A stretch of 12,917 nt of DNA from JBFHES01 sp041584015 (GTDB lineage: Bacteria; Bacteroidota; Bacteroidia; Bacteroidales; M50B96), in NCBI GenBank assembly GCA_041584015.1, contig JBFHES010000122.1, forward strand, positions 1 through 12,917. Direction: 5' to 3'. A program made the translations under genes and the position numbers. The notes beneath the pieces were generated by a model, which saw only the letters and a list, made by a program, of their open reading frames with translations, was not told the DNA's origin and searched no databases. Below, piece by piece: positions 1 through 8,119 of this stretch (position 1 is the stretch's first letter; the number at the start of each line of letters is the position of its first letter).

Positions 1-1
1 G

Positions 2-277
2 CCCACGCAGAACAGCCTGATTGAACGATTCAACCGGACTTTCAGGCAAGATGTACTAAATAGTTATATGTTTGAAAATCTTGTACAAATGAGAAATTAT
101 GCCAACGCCTGGCTATGGATGTACAACAACGAAAGGCCACACTCATCGCTGGGATATTTAACACCGGTAGAATTCCTATTGAAATATGGAAAACTCTCAG
201 ATGAGTTTCCCACATTTCAACAGGACATATGCAGCAACAGCAATTGGAATAATCTAATCTTAAACGTAGCTAGTTAG
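2..277 (+). CDS. IS3-family transposase (OrfB), C-terminal part, cut by window edge
   Basis: This is the last 91 codons of a DDE transposase of the IS3 family, the enzyme that moves the insertion sequence. The reading frame is open from base 2, and the real start lies left of the window. The first residues read PTQNSLIERFNRTFRQDVLN, which matches the segment around the third catalytic acidic residue (Glu, eighth visible residue) of the integrase core. WMYNNERPHSSLGYLTPVEF follows, the usual C-terminal signature of IS3 OrfB proteins. The stop codon is immediately followed by GGGGTAGATTACA, which fits an IS3-type right end (reverse complement begins TGTAATCTACCCC). Whether the upstream half is intact cannot be seen. 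Family assignment is firm; the IS subgroup is not assigned. Confidence 0.9.
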   Translation, partial: PTQNSLIERFNRTFRQDVLNSYMFENLVQMRNYANAWLWMYNNERPHSSLGYLTPVEFLLKYGKLSDEFPTFQQDICSNSNWNNLILNVAS

Positions 278-289
278 GGGTAGATTACA
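268..289 (+). repeat. Probable right terminal repeat of the IS3-family element
   Basis: The transposase stop overlaps a sequence ending GGGGTAGATTACA. Read inward on the minus strand it begins TGTAATCTACCCC, resembling the TGTA... ends of IS150-like IS3 members, which typically lie within a few tens of bases of the OrfB stop. The matching left end is outside the window, so the exact boundary (about 289) is inferred. Confidence 0.45.
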
Positions 290-574
290 AAAGCCCTCGA
301 AACGGGCAACTGAAAACAACCAACTAATGGAACAGAAACGAGCAGAACATAAACATCCCAAACAGCTATTTCCTCTAGAATATTTGTTACTTGCTCTTGT
401 TAAAGTGTAGGTTCTTCAACTTTTGTAAATTTTAGTCCAAACGTAAATTTACAGGAATCTTACTTTACACACTTTTTAGGACAGTATCCAACTTTATTGT
501 TTGTTTTAATTTGGGAGGCATTGAACACACTGCCGTTAACTGTGATCTTATTTTGTTGGAGGTAGTTGACTTAT
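290..574. other. Gene-free flank between the IS3 end and the operon terminator
   Basis: No convincing coding frame is seen here. The stretch is AT-rich. It contains a perfect 10-bp palindrome GTAAATTTAC (443-452) and, just after it, the insertion-sequence-end-like motif annotated at 463-488. It may be debris of one or more older insertions, because no part of it resembles the gene ends on either side. Confidence 0.5.
463..488 (+). repeat. Left copy of IS-end-like repeat (IS256-type terminus?)
   Basis: The sequence is CTTTACACAC, then TTTTTA, then GGACAGTATC. A near-identical copy in the same orientation lies at 12351-12378, differing by a 2-base insertion and one substitution. Read as the reverse complement it is GATACTGTCC...GTGTAAAG, which resembles the terminal inverted repeats of IS256-family elements. 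That family link is from memory, not a search. No transposase body is recognisable beside this copy. The similarity to the right copy stops at the edges of the motif. Confidence 0.5.
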
Positions 575-611
575 AAAAAACATACTCGCATTTACAATGC
601 AAGCATGTTTT
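575..611 (-). terminator. Intrinsic terminator of the seven-gene operon
   Basis: Read on the minus strand, AAAACATGCTTGCATT pairs fully with AATGCGAGTATGTTTT around a GTA loop (16 pairs, two of them G-U wobbles). The 3' arm runs into a stretch of six T. On the plus strand the two wobble positions become A.C and C.A mismatches, so the hairpin is tuned to the minus-strand RNA. It lies 82 bases past the stop of the beta-helix gene, where the operon transcript should end. Confidence 0.8.
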
Positions 612-692
612 AAATTCTTTACAGTTTCATTATACACTTTGGTGTTTAGTCCTCAACATGCACCCCATCTTTTATTAAGAAACTAATAGCCA

Positions 693-2663
693 TTAATGAT
701 CCGTATCTTTAAAATCTTCCGGGTATAATTCAAATCTTTGCGGTTCTTTAGCAGGAATAATGCTTTTGTATTCCTCTTGAATACCGGCTGCTTTCATAAT
801 TGCTTTTGCTTCATCCGAAAAATCCCGCCTTACAAAGTTCTCCGTGTATTTAACCGGACAGTTTGTTCCGTTGTTCTTAACGTTATTATCCTTTACAAAA
901 TTATTTTCGGTAATAATATCGTGACACTTATCCGTCCAGGTATGCAACCAAAAGATGCCCTTTTTATCAGGAATACGATTGTCAATCACATTTCGTCGGA
1001 TAGTCCAATATGCCGAACCATCGTCGAGATAAATGCAACGTTGACCCCGAAAAAGGTAATTGCCTTCGATAACACTACCGGGCTGTTCGCCTAAGCCATA
1101 AATCATACCGCCATCTTTAAGAGAAAGGTGCGTGTGACCTACCCTATTAAAACTCATAGAGTTGTTTTTTGCCACTGTAGAAGGTGGAATATTCGCGTTT
1201 CCCCACCACCAACCAATGGTCATGGCACCGTAAGCAATTCCTGAAATATCGTTGTGGTCAAAATTTACATTGGCCACAAAAAAGGCTGTTATTCCCTCCA
1301 ACTGGCGGAAGTCGATACTTACATTTCGTATGTAATTATTTGTAATGCTAATGTTTTCGCATAATCCTTCCACGTCTGGAGCAAACAAAGGACCATCGCC
1401 AATTTTATAATGCTGCGGGTGACCTACATTTACCGTATTTCCCAGTAAATCGTTGAAGTAGTTACCATTCACCTTGCTACTTTTTACGTCGTTTACCATG
1501 TTAATGGCAATTGCAGAGCTCAACCCCTCAAAACGGTTACGTTCAAATGTAATATTCTCTGCATTGTTAATTTCAATACTTCCGCGCGGCACATCGCAAC
1601 TGTTGTATTCAGTAGGGTGCCAGTTGCCGTCGGGTATGTATTTAACAGCCAACCCACTGCTTTGTACGCCCGCAAATGCGTGAGAACCTTCTATTTCCAT
1701 TAAGTTCCAGTGGTCGTACGAAAAAGTAATGCCTTCGAAACGAATGTTTTTCACTCTTGATTGAGTTGAAGTTCCCTGAATACGCATTAAACCATCGGCC
1801 ATGGGTGCAATAACATTGGCTTTAGCCATATCCTCACCATTACTATAATAATTAAGTGTTTGCGTTTTTCTGTTAAAGTAGAACTCTCCGGGATGATCCA
1901 ATAACTCATAGGCATTTCTAACGATGAATGGCCTGTTGTGTTTCAATGCTGCATTCTACCCTAAATTGGTGGCTATGGCACCGTAAGGTTGTTGAAACTT
2001 TAAAATGGTAGTATCCGCTATTTGCTCTGCTTCTCTGATGCAGTAAATTTTCTCTGTCCATACATTGCACTGCACCAGTTCCACATCATCTGCATTTTGA
2101 TAAGGTGCAACATCGTCCGTTTTAAACTTTATCCCATCTATAGCAGTTCCGGCACCAAAAGCCCAACTTTCAGTTCCTTTTACTTCATATTCTCCCCAAG
2201 GTCCCTGACCATTAATAGGTGCTTCGGTACCGGCCATGCGCATTCTTTTTCCATTGACAAACAAGGTTCTCAGCTTGCTTTCTCTGTTAAGCTTCGCTTT
2301 GAAGACATTGCCAATTACCTGCTCCCATCCGGTTACTTTAACACCACCACTAATTATCGGCACTTCATTATTATAGGCTTTGTATGTGATGGTCTTACCG
2401 TTGGTACCCGAATCCTTTTCTTTAAACTCTATCGGACTTGTTAAACTGTAAGTGCCACCATGCAGGTAAACCACAATGTCCTGCTGCATGTTTTTATTTG
2501 TTTTAGCTACTTTCAGCTTTGCTGCTTCAATAGAATTAAAAGGAGATTCTAGTGTTCCTTTACCATTTTTCACTGCATCGGGTGATACATGATATTCTGT
2601 TTGGGCAAACGCTAAGAAGCAGGTGCTTAATAGTATACCAATTGATATTAAAAAAGTCTTCAT
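693..2663 (-). pseudogene. Exported parallel beta-helix protein (GH141-like), split by an in-frame TAG
   Basis: The frame would encode about 656 residues, but codon 236 is TAG (bases 1956-1958), leaving a 235-residue N-terminal piece and a continuing C-terminal frame with no frameshift. I chose the ATG at 2663 because it starts a clean signal peptide (MKTFLISIGILLSTCFLAFA, cleavage near Ala20) 31 bases after the sulfatase stop; in-frame ATGs further upstream (up to 2756) would overlap the sulfatase gene. The N-terminal part (YHVSP...GTLESPF, then the HGGTY block and ISGGVKVTGWE) is typical of secreted right-handed beta-helix proteins of the GH141-like group. The C-terminal part has repeated NITFERNRF, NISITNNYI and NVNFDHNDI turns, the rungs of a beta-helix. 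The enzyme would act outside the cytoplasm on a glycan. GH141 includes fucosidase and xylanase activities, but family assignment here is tentative. The gene may be inactive, or the TAG may be a sequencing error for TGG or CAG. Confidence 0.8.
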
Positions 2664-2694
2664 AACTATATTTCTATTTGTTTCCATTTTATCA

Positions 2695-4260
2695 TTAGTC
2701 ATTCCAATGTTTTTCAATAATTGCTTGAATTTCAGGATATTTTTCATCCGTTTCATTCAGTTCCTCGCGTTGCTTTTTTAGTTCTGCTTTTAATTCGGCA
2801 ATTATTTCTTTATAAGCCGGGTCGTTATAGCGGTTATTCAATTCCTGCGGGTCATTTTTTAAATCATAGAACTCCCAGGTATGTGGTGTTTCGCCATCAA
2901 CACCAAAGGTGTTTTTCCAGTAAAAATTTAATTGTTCTGCTCTGGGCAGGTAATGCTTTCCATAGAAAAACATCAATTTATAATCTTTAGAACGCACGCC
3001 AATGTGAGCCGGGACATATTGGTGAATCATATGCATCCAATATCGGTAGTAGGTTGTTTTACGCCAATCTGTTTCTTCTTTACCTTGCAAGGTGTTTATA
3101 AAACTTTTCCCCTGCATATACTCCGGCGCTTTGCCTCCGGCCAATTCAATCATTGTTGGAGCAAAATCGGTGTTGTTTATCAATAAGTCGGTAACGCTGT
3201 TTGCTTTTATCATTTTTGGATAATGCATAATAAATGGCATGCGCATCGACTCCTCATACATCCAGCGTTTATCCGTAAAATCGTGCTCTCCCAGCATCAT
3301 GCCTTGGTCGCCGGTGTAGATAATGATTGTATTATCCCATAAGCCCTCTTTTTTCAGAAAATCGAATAGTCGCCCTACGTTATCATCAACTCCTTTTACA
3401 CAACGGAGGTAATCTTTTAAATAACGTTGATGGGCCAAATGAGCAGACTCTTGCCCCGCAAGGGAATCCTTGAAAAAAGGATGATTATAATTGTTGTATT
3501 TATTACGATCCGAGAGGGATGCTCCTATAAGGTTAACTAAAGAATCATTTTTACCGCGTGTACCCTCCGACCCCCAATTGGGTTGATAATACAAACTGGC
3601 CGGTTCGGGTATTTCGGTATTTTTCAGATAATCGGCATAACGCGGGGCATACTCAAACCAACCATGGGGGGCCTTAAAGTGATGCATCATAAAAAAGGGT
3701 TTAGAAATATCCCTGTTTTTTAAATAATCAATTACGGCATCTGTAATTACATCGCTTGAATGGCCTTCGGTTTTCACTTTGTTGTTTGGCCATTCACCGT
3801 TCCTTTTGTCATAAAAATTAGGGTTAAAATATTCTCCCTGACCATGTAAAACTTTATAATAATCGAAATTTACCGGTTCGGTTTTCAAATGCCATTTACC
3901 AATCACTGCGGTACTATAGCCCAACTTTTTCAATTCAATAGCTAAGTATTGTTTATCGGTATCCAGTTCGTGGTCTAAATCTAAAACACCATTGGTTTGT
4001 GGGTATTGTCCAGTCATAATCGAAGCCCGGCTGGGTGTACAAATGGAGTTGTTGCAGAAAACATTTTTGAACAGCATCCCCTGTGCAGCCAATTTATCGA
4101 TATTAGGTGTCATATTTAAATCGGCCAAACGTCCACCGTAAGCTCCAATGTCTTGTGCGGTGTGATCATCAGACATGATGAAAATAATATTAGGCTGTTT
4201 TGGCTTAGCCATAATAGTTAAGCACGTAAAAATTAAAGGTATAAATAGAATTATTTTCAT
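2695..4260 (-). CDS. Exported S1-family (formylglycine) sulfatase
   Basis: This 521-residue protein hydrolyses sulfate esters, most likely on a carbohydrate. An N-terminal signal peptide (about residues 1-18, MKIILFIPLIFTCLTIMA) sends it to the periplasm or cell surface. PNIIFIMSDDH carries the metal-binding Asp31-Asp32. CTPSR at 74-78 is the CxPSR maturation motif, in which Cys74 becomes formylglycine under a formylglycine-generating or anaerobic maturase that is not in this window. GKWHL (121-125), HHFKAPHGW (193-201) and GDQGMMLGEHDF (317-328, Asp318) supply further active-site and metal ligands. Length and motif order are normal for type I sulfatases. The S1 subfamily, and so the substrate, cannot be set by eye; the sequence vaguely recalls N-acetylglucosamine-6-sulfatase-like members. 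It lies between the symporter and the beta-helix gene, which fits desulfation before or during glycan cleavage. Confidence 0.93.
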   Translation of the reverse strand: MKIILFIPLIFTCLTIMAKPKQPNIIFIMSDDHTAQDIGAYGGRLADLNMTPNIDKLAAQGMLFKNVFCNNSICTPSRASIMTGQYPQTNGVLDLDHELDTDKQYLAIELKKLGYSTAVIGKWHLKTEPVNFDYYKVLHGQGEYFNPNFYDKRNGEWPNNKVKTEGHSSDVITDAVIDYLKNRDISKPFFMMHHFKAPHGWFEYAPRYADYLKNTEIPEPASLYYQPNWGSEGTRGKNDSLVNLIGASLSDRNKYNNYNHPFFKDSLAGQESAHLAHQRYLKDYLRCVKGVDDNVGRLFDFLKKEGLWDNTIIIYTGDQGMMLGEHDFTDKRWMYEESMRMPFIMHYPKMIKANSVTDLLINNTDFAPTMIELAGGKAPEYMQGKSFINTLQGKEETDWRKTTYYRYWMHMIHQYVPAHIGVRSKDYKLMFFYGKHYLPRAEQLNFYWKNTFGVDGETPHTWEFYDLKNDPQELNNRYNDPAYKEIIAELKAELKKQREELNETDEKYPEIQAIIEKHWND

Positions 4261-4280
4261 AATTATTATTTTTATATTTA

Positions 4281-4317
4281 ATAGTCGGGGCGTGACTTAG
4301 AGTCGCACTCCGACTAT
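4281..4317. repeat. 37-nt imperfect palindrome between symporter and sulfatase genes
   Basis: ATAGTCGG and CCGACTAT form 8-bp outer arms. Inside them GCGTGACT and AGTCGCAC pair imperfectly around a TAG triloop, giving a 17-position stem with only one or two weak positions. It lacks a following T-run on the minus strand, so it is not a canonical terminator. It could stabilise or attenuate the operon mRNA, or be a REP-like dispersed element. Confidence 0.65.
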
Positions 4318-4328
4318 CGGAAACAAGA

Positions 4329-5921
4329 TTATAGCACAAGGTTAAATATTAAATATAATCCTATCATTACACCAACCAATACTCCCCATAACCAACGAAC
4401 TTGTTGGTCGGGTTTTGGTAATTCGCCATAATCAAAAACGTTTTGTTGCACCGCTTTTTTATCGAAAATAGTAATTAGAAAAGCCATTATTGCTAAAGCT
4501 ACAAAAATGAAGAAGGACAATAAAAGGAAATGTGGCCAGAAATCATATTTGTCGTTCGGAAAAACAAACAAGTACATAATTCCGGTTCCCATACTAATAA
4601 TCGTGCCCACAGTTAATGTAAAATTAGCTGCTTTGGTGGTCGTTTTTTTCCATAGTACACCAAACAAGAATACAACAGATAATGGAGGAGCAAGGAAACC
4701 TAATACTGCCTGAAATACATCAAAAAGGTTTAAGCCCTTTATGCTATCAATACCTACAGCCATAAACACGGCCAGAACTGCCCCCACTACAGTTACCACC
4801 CTACCAATACTTACAATTTGTTTTTGTGTGGCATTAGGTTGAAACTTCTTTACATAAATATCCATGGTAAATACGGTACTCAATGAATTTAAGGCTGAGT
4901 CGATAGTACTTACCAATGCGGCAATGAGCACAGCCATAACCAAACCAATCATTCCGGAAGGCAGCAAGCGAGTTACCATGGTCATATAGGCTTCGTCGGG
5001 ATTGCTGAGATTTGGAAATAAAACAAAACAGGTTATGCCCGGAATAATAAACAGGAATACATCCAAAATTTTAAGCCAGCCGGTGAAGTTGGCTCCCAGC
5101 TGCCCTTGTTTTAAGTTTTTAGCACCCAAAACCGATTGTACCATCGATTGGTCGGTACACCAAAACCATACACCCATAATAGGGTAGCCCAATAAAATGG
5201 CTATCCATGGATAATTTGCATCATCCAATGGTTGAAATAAATTCCAGTAATGGGCGGGAGTAGCTTCGTATATTGCCATTGGCCCTCCTGCTTTCACAAC
5301 GCCTATAATTACTAAAACTGCCGACACCAGAATTAACAATATCATCTGAAAAACGTTGGTATAGGCAATTGCTTTTAACCCACCGGCAATGGTAAAGAAA
5401 GCCGCAATAATGATTAATACCACCACCGAAGCAAATAAGGAAATATTTAATATCTGCCCCACCAGAATTCCACCGGCAAAAAGGGTTAATGCCAACCATG
5501 AAATGAGTATGGTTGCCACGGTGTACCAAGCTAAAAAGCTTCTGGTAGAATCTCCAAATCGTTTCCCCATGAACTCGGGTAGTGTTTGTACTTTGGCTTT
5601 TAAATATCGAGGTGCAAAAACGGTGGCTAACAATAAGATGAATACAAAGGCATACCAGCTGAAATTACCGGCAACCACACCGGTGGTATAACCAATACTT
5701 GCCGAAGCTATTAACATAGACGGCCCTACGTTTGTACCCCACATGGTCAAACCAATACTTGACCATCCCAGAGAGTGACCTGCCAGAAAAAGATTTTCAT
5801 CCTTACCCTTTTTTCCATTTTGGATAAAACTTACCCAGTAACCGATTCCGATTAATACAACCAGGTATATTCCAACAACAACAAAATCTATGGTACTTAA
5901 AAAGCTATTTATATTATCCAT
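4329..5921 (-). CDS. Sodium/solute symporter, SSS (SLC5) family
   Basis: A 530-residue polytopic inner-membrane protein with about 13-14 hydrophobic segments, importing a small solute together with sodium ions. Family hallmarks are visible: LGWSSIGLTMWGTNVGPSML near 51-70 in the first helices, GGLKAIAYTNVFQ at 180-192 (the SSS signature region), WCTDQSMVQSVLGAKN at 254-269, and ALVSTIDSALNSLSTVFTMD at 335-354, where the Ser/Thr residues form the second sodium site. It resembles the sugar-transporting SGLT-like branch found beside Bacteroidota glycan genes, so a monosaccharide or small glycoside is the likely cargo; this is inference. The gene starts 18 bases after the oxidoreductase stop, consistent with one transcript. 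With no SusC/SusD genes here, it appears to be the import step encoded by the operon. Confidence 0.92.
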   Translation of the reverse strand: MDNINSFLSTIDFVVVGIYLVVLIGIGYWVSFIQNGKKGKDENLFLAGHSLGWSSIGLTMWGTNVGPSMLIASASIGYTTGVVAGNFSWYAFVFILLLATVFAPRYLKAKVQTLPEFMGKRFGDSTRSFLAWYTVATILISWLALTLFAGGILVGQILNISLFASVVVLIIIAAFFTIAGGLKAIAYTNVFQMILLILVSAVLVIIGVVKAGGPMAIYEATPAHYWNLFQPLDDANYPWIAILLGYPIMGVWFWCTDQSMVQSVLGAKNLKQGQLGANFTGWLKILDVFLFIIPGITCFVLFPNLSNPDEAYMTMVTRLLPSGMIGLVMAVLIAALVSTIDSALNSLSTVFTMDIYVKKFQPNATQKQIVSIGRVVTVVGAVLAVFMAVGIDSIKGLNLFDVFQAVLGFLAPPLSVVFLFGVLWKKTTTKAANFTLTVGTIISMGTGIMYLFVFPNDKYDFWPHFLLLSFFIFVALAIMAFLITIFDKKAVQQNVFDYGELPKPDQQVRWLWGVLVGVMIGLYLIFNLVL

Positions 5922-5939
5922 TACATTAAGTTAATTTGG

Positions 5940-7001
5940 TTATAGGAGAATGCCTCCCAGTAAATCTTTAATTTTTATTGGTTTTCCTGTTTTTAAGGAT
6001 TCATCCATGGCTTTTAAAACCGCAATGGTACCAATCCCTTCTTTTAAATCGGGATAGGCTGTTTCATTGTTAGTGATGCAGTCGGCAAAATACTCGTAGT
6101 AATTTTGGTATTCGCCTGCATGGTGCGATTTGCCTTCAAAGCGGAAGTAATATTTTTGCTTGTTGTCAAACGTAAGCACTTTACTTTCACCGTTTTTATC
6201 GCTGATAGCATACCTTAAATCCATGTAGTCGCCCTGACTGCATCCTTCTGTACCTCGTAAAATACAGGTCATTTCGCTATCACGCACCTCCGGTTGAACA
6301 GGACCGGAATAAGAACCGCTCACACGGGCTATTTTTCCATCTTCTGATTTGAAAATGAAGTGCATGGTATCTTCGTTCTTCAATCCTCCTTTTTTTCCAT
6401 TTGCACTCAACATGCCATAGCCCATTACTTCGTCAATATTTGGAAGATACCAACGAATAAAATCGACAGGATGACTAAGCCCTCCGTACAACCATTTAAA
6501 CGAATTGTCTAAGGACCATCCTTTACCCAAAAACCACCGATGATCGGCATTGTAATGCGCCTCAATGGTTATCAGTTCGCCTATTGCTCCTTGCTCAAAA
6601 TCTTGTCGTTGCTTTTTCATGGGCTCAAAAAAGCGACTGCTCTGCCCTACGAAAACCCGTTTCCCTTTCTCATGGCTAAGTTGCAGCAATTCTTTGGCCG
6701 CGGCTAAATCATCGATTAAGGGTTTAGTACAAACCACATGTTTACCGTGCAACAATGCTTGCTTGATATGCGCGGCATGTAAATGGTCGGGCGTATATAT
6801 TCCCACCACATCAATCTCGGGGTCATTTAATAGGTCGTCGTAATTCGTAGTATAATTATGAAAGTCAAACTCTTTTGCGCGTTGTTTGCACAAATTCTCA
6901 TTTCGGTCGCAGATGGTTTTTAACTCCAATTTTTCGCTTTGCAAGGCAGCAGACATCGTGCTTCTTCCTTCGCCTAATCCTAATATTCCTAATCGTAGCA
7001 T
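5940..7001 (-). CDS. Gfo/Idh/MocA-family NAD(P)-dependent oxidoreductase
   Basis: A 353-residue cytoplasmic dehydrogenase-type enzyme, probably oxidising or reducing a sugar or sugar derivative. The N-terminal Rossmann fold has GILGLGEGRS (5-14) as the dinucleotide loop and ends its second strand with Asp32, which favours NAD over NADP. TPDHLH (70-75) is standard for the family. CTKP (91-94) occupies the place of the usual EKP motif and keeps the catalytic Lys93. GGLSHPVDFIRW (173-184) provides His177 and Asp180, matching the GGxxxH..D substrate-site motif of the C-terminal domain. The substrate cannot be read from sequence. The start codon lies 1 base after the stop of the upstream URO-D-like gene (AGATAACATG), so the two are probably translationally coupled and may act on successive intermediates. 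Confidence 0.92.
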   Translation of the reverse strand: MLRLGILGLGEGRSTMSAALQSEKLELKTICDRNENLCKQRAKEFDFHNYTTNYDDLLNDPEIDVVGIYTPDHLHAAHIKQALLHGKHVVCTKPLIDDLAAAKELLQLSHEKGKRVFVGQSSRFFEPMKKQRQDFEQGAIGELITIEAHYNADHRWFLGKGWSLDNSFKWLYGGLSHPVDFIRWYLPNIDEVMGYGMLSANGKKGGLKNEDTMHFIFKSEDGKIARVSGSYSGPVQPEVRDSEMTCILRGTEGCSQGDYMDLRYAISDKNGESKVLTFDNKQKYYFRFEGKSHHAGEYQNYYEYFADCITNNETAYPDLKEGIGTIAVLKAMDESLKTGKPIKIKDLLGGILL

Positions 7002-7002
7002 G

Positions 7003-8067
7003 TTATCTGTATTTTTCTACAATTTTTAATGCCTCGTCAATCTCTTTTTCCGATTTAAAATCGACATTAATGTGTAGACCATCCGTTCCGATGTTATCGA
7101 TTAAACGCTCTAACTCATCCATGGTAACCCAATTTGCCATAATCGACTTTCCACCAGCCAGAATTTTTTTATACAAATCGTACCAGCGAGGGTCTCCCCC
7201 TTGAGGTTCACCAACACCCGGTGTCCACTGAATAGCATTGAGTTCTTCAATTTCCAGTACAGCCTCTAAGTGACGTTGCGCATCCACACCGTCTAAATGA
7301 TAAAGCGTATAATCAATTTTTTGAGCTTGTTCTCTCAAGTAAGGTTGAGCAAAAGTGCGAAAGTCTTCCTCCGAAACCATGATAGAAATATCGGATTGCA
7401 GCTTTGATACCGTACCCGGTCCCCAGATTGAGAAATAACAAAAAGCCATTTCGCCGTCCACGTTTATGATGTCATAAATTTGGTTGAACACCTTAAAATA
7501 GATATCGTTAATGGTTTGCAATTGAGCCTTTAATTCATCAGGCTGCATAATCATATCCAGTAATGTTTCCTGTGTGCCTTTTAAACTGGCTAAGGCATCA
7601 AGTCCTTCGCACAAATCGGGGCAACCCACAAAATAGTTTCCGTTAGATTGTTGTTTGCAAGCCTTCACTAAATCTACATGCAATTTCCAATTCGGATTGT
7701 TTTCATCGAATAGTATATTGGAGTTAAAGCCCTTTTTATGTCGAATCCAAATGGTATCCTCACCACCGTCTAACTCAGCGCCTAAAATGGCAGCCAGCGA
7801 ACCGGGACCAAGATGCGTATTGGCAACAGGCATAATATCTGCCTTAAACGAACTTCGCGACAACTGATAGTTCAGGTTGTCAGCTCTCCAATTTGGATCG
7901 AACCAATATTGCTTTAAATCTTTTGGCGCTGCCGGCTTAACTATTTGAGCATGCGGAGTGCCTTCTTTCTCAAGGTGTTCCCACATGGTCAGTACTATGC
8001 CTTTACCGTTCCACCAATCTGTGTATCGCTTTTTCGATTCTTCTATATTTTGTTTCCAGGTAATCAT
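7003..8067 (-). CDS. Uroporphyrinogen decarboxylase superfamily protein, function unknown
   Basis: A 354-residue cytoplasmic protein with the (beta/alpha)8-barrel pattern of the URO-D/MtaA superfamily. LDALASLKGTQETLLDMIMQ (156-175) and DISIMVSEEDFRTFAQPYL (226-244) match conserved blocks of corrinoid methyltransferases such as MtaA/MtbA. The zinc site of those enzymes (HxC plus a C-terminal Cys) is not conserved: the HxC position reads YHLDG (His257, Asp259), and the C-terminal region LHINVDF (331-337) has no Cys. No corrinoid-binding protein is encoded nearby. It is therefore unlikely to be haem-pathway UroD or a standard MtaA, and may use a different metal site or bind a sugar-derived substrate. 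Related URO-D-like genes are seen in sugar-catabolic clusters, but I know of no assigned role. It is tightly coupled to the following oxidoreductase gene. Confidence 0.8.
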   Translation of the reverse strand: MITWKQNIEESKKRYTDWWNGKGIVLTMWEHLEKEGTPHAQIVKPAAPKDLKQYWFDPNWRADNLNYQLSRSSFKADIMPVANTHLGPGSLAAILGAELDGGEDTIWIRHKKGFNSNILFDENNPNWKLHVDLVKACKQQSNGNYFVGCPDLCEGLDALASLKGTQETLLDMIMQPDELKAQLQTINDIYFKVFNQIYDIINVDGEMAFCYFSIWGPGTVSKLQSDISIMVSEEDFRTFAQPYLREQAQKIDYTLYHLDGVDAQRHLEAVLEIEELNAIQWTPGVGEPQGGDPRWYDLYKKILAGGKSIMANWVTMDELERLIDNIGTDGLHINVDFKSEKEIDEALKIVEKYR

Positions 8068-8093
8068 ATTTTTGTTTCATTGTTAATACATCC

Positions 8094-8114
8094 GACAGGG
8101 TTTTAAACCCTGTC
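8094..8114. repeat. Perfect palindrome in the URO-D/GH31 gap
   Basis: GACAGGGTTT, a single T, then AAACCCTGTC: two exact 10-base arms within the 52-bp gap between the GH31 stop and the URO-D-like start. Palindromes with GACAGGGTTT-type arms recur in Bacteroidota intergenic DNA, in my recollection, so it may be a dispersed repeat. In the mRNA it would be a hairpin just after the GH31 stop and could stabilise the upstream message or reduce downstream expression. No T-run follows on the minus strand. Confidence 0.65.
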
Positions 8115-8119
8115 AGAGT

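Noticed and set aside
738..1094. Plus-strand open frame of 118 codons opposite the beta-helix gene
   Set aside because: It lies wholly antisense to a frame with strong protein-family features and has no recognisable domain or start signal.
1956..1958. The TAG in the beta-helix gene as a pyrrolysine codon, suggested by the URO-D/methyltransferase-like neighbour
   Set aside because: Pyrrolysine codons belong to methylamine methyltransferases, not glycan-binding beta-helix proteins. No pyl genes are visible, and the organism looks like Bacteroidota, which is not known for pyrrolysine use.
2664..2756. Upstream in-frame start for the beta-helix protein, overlapping the sulfatase end
   Set aside because: It would put about 31 hydrophilic residues ahead of a textbook signal peptide; the ATG at 2663 is a better start.
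7003..8067. Haem-biosynthesis uroporphyrinogen decarboxylase (hemE)
   Set aside because: The gene sits in a sugar operon with no other haem genes, and the conserved blocks look like the MtaA-type branch rather than HemE.
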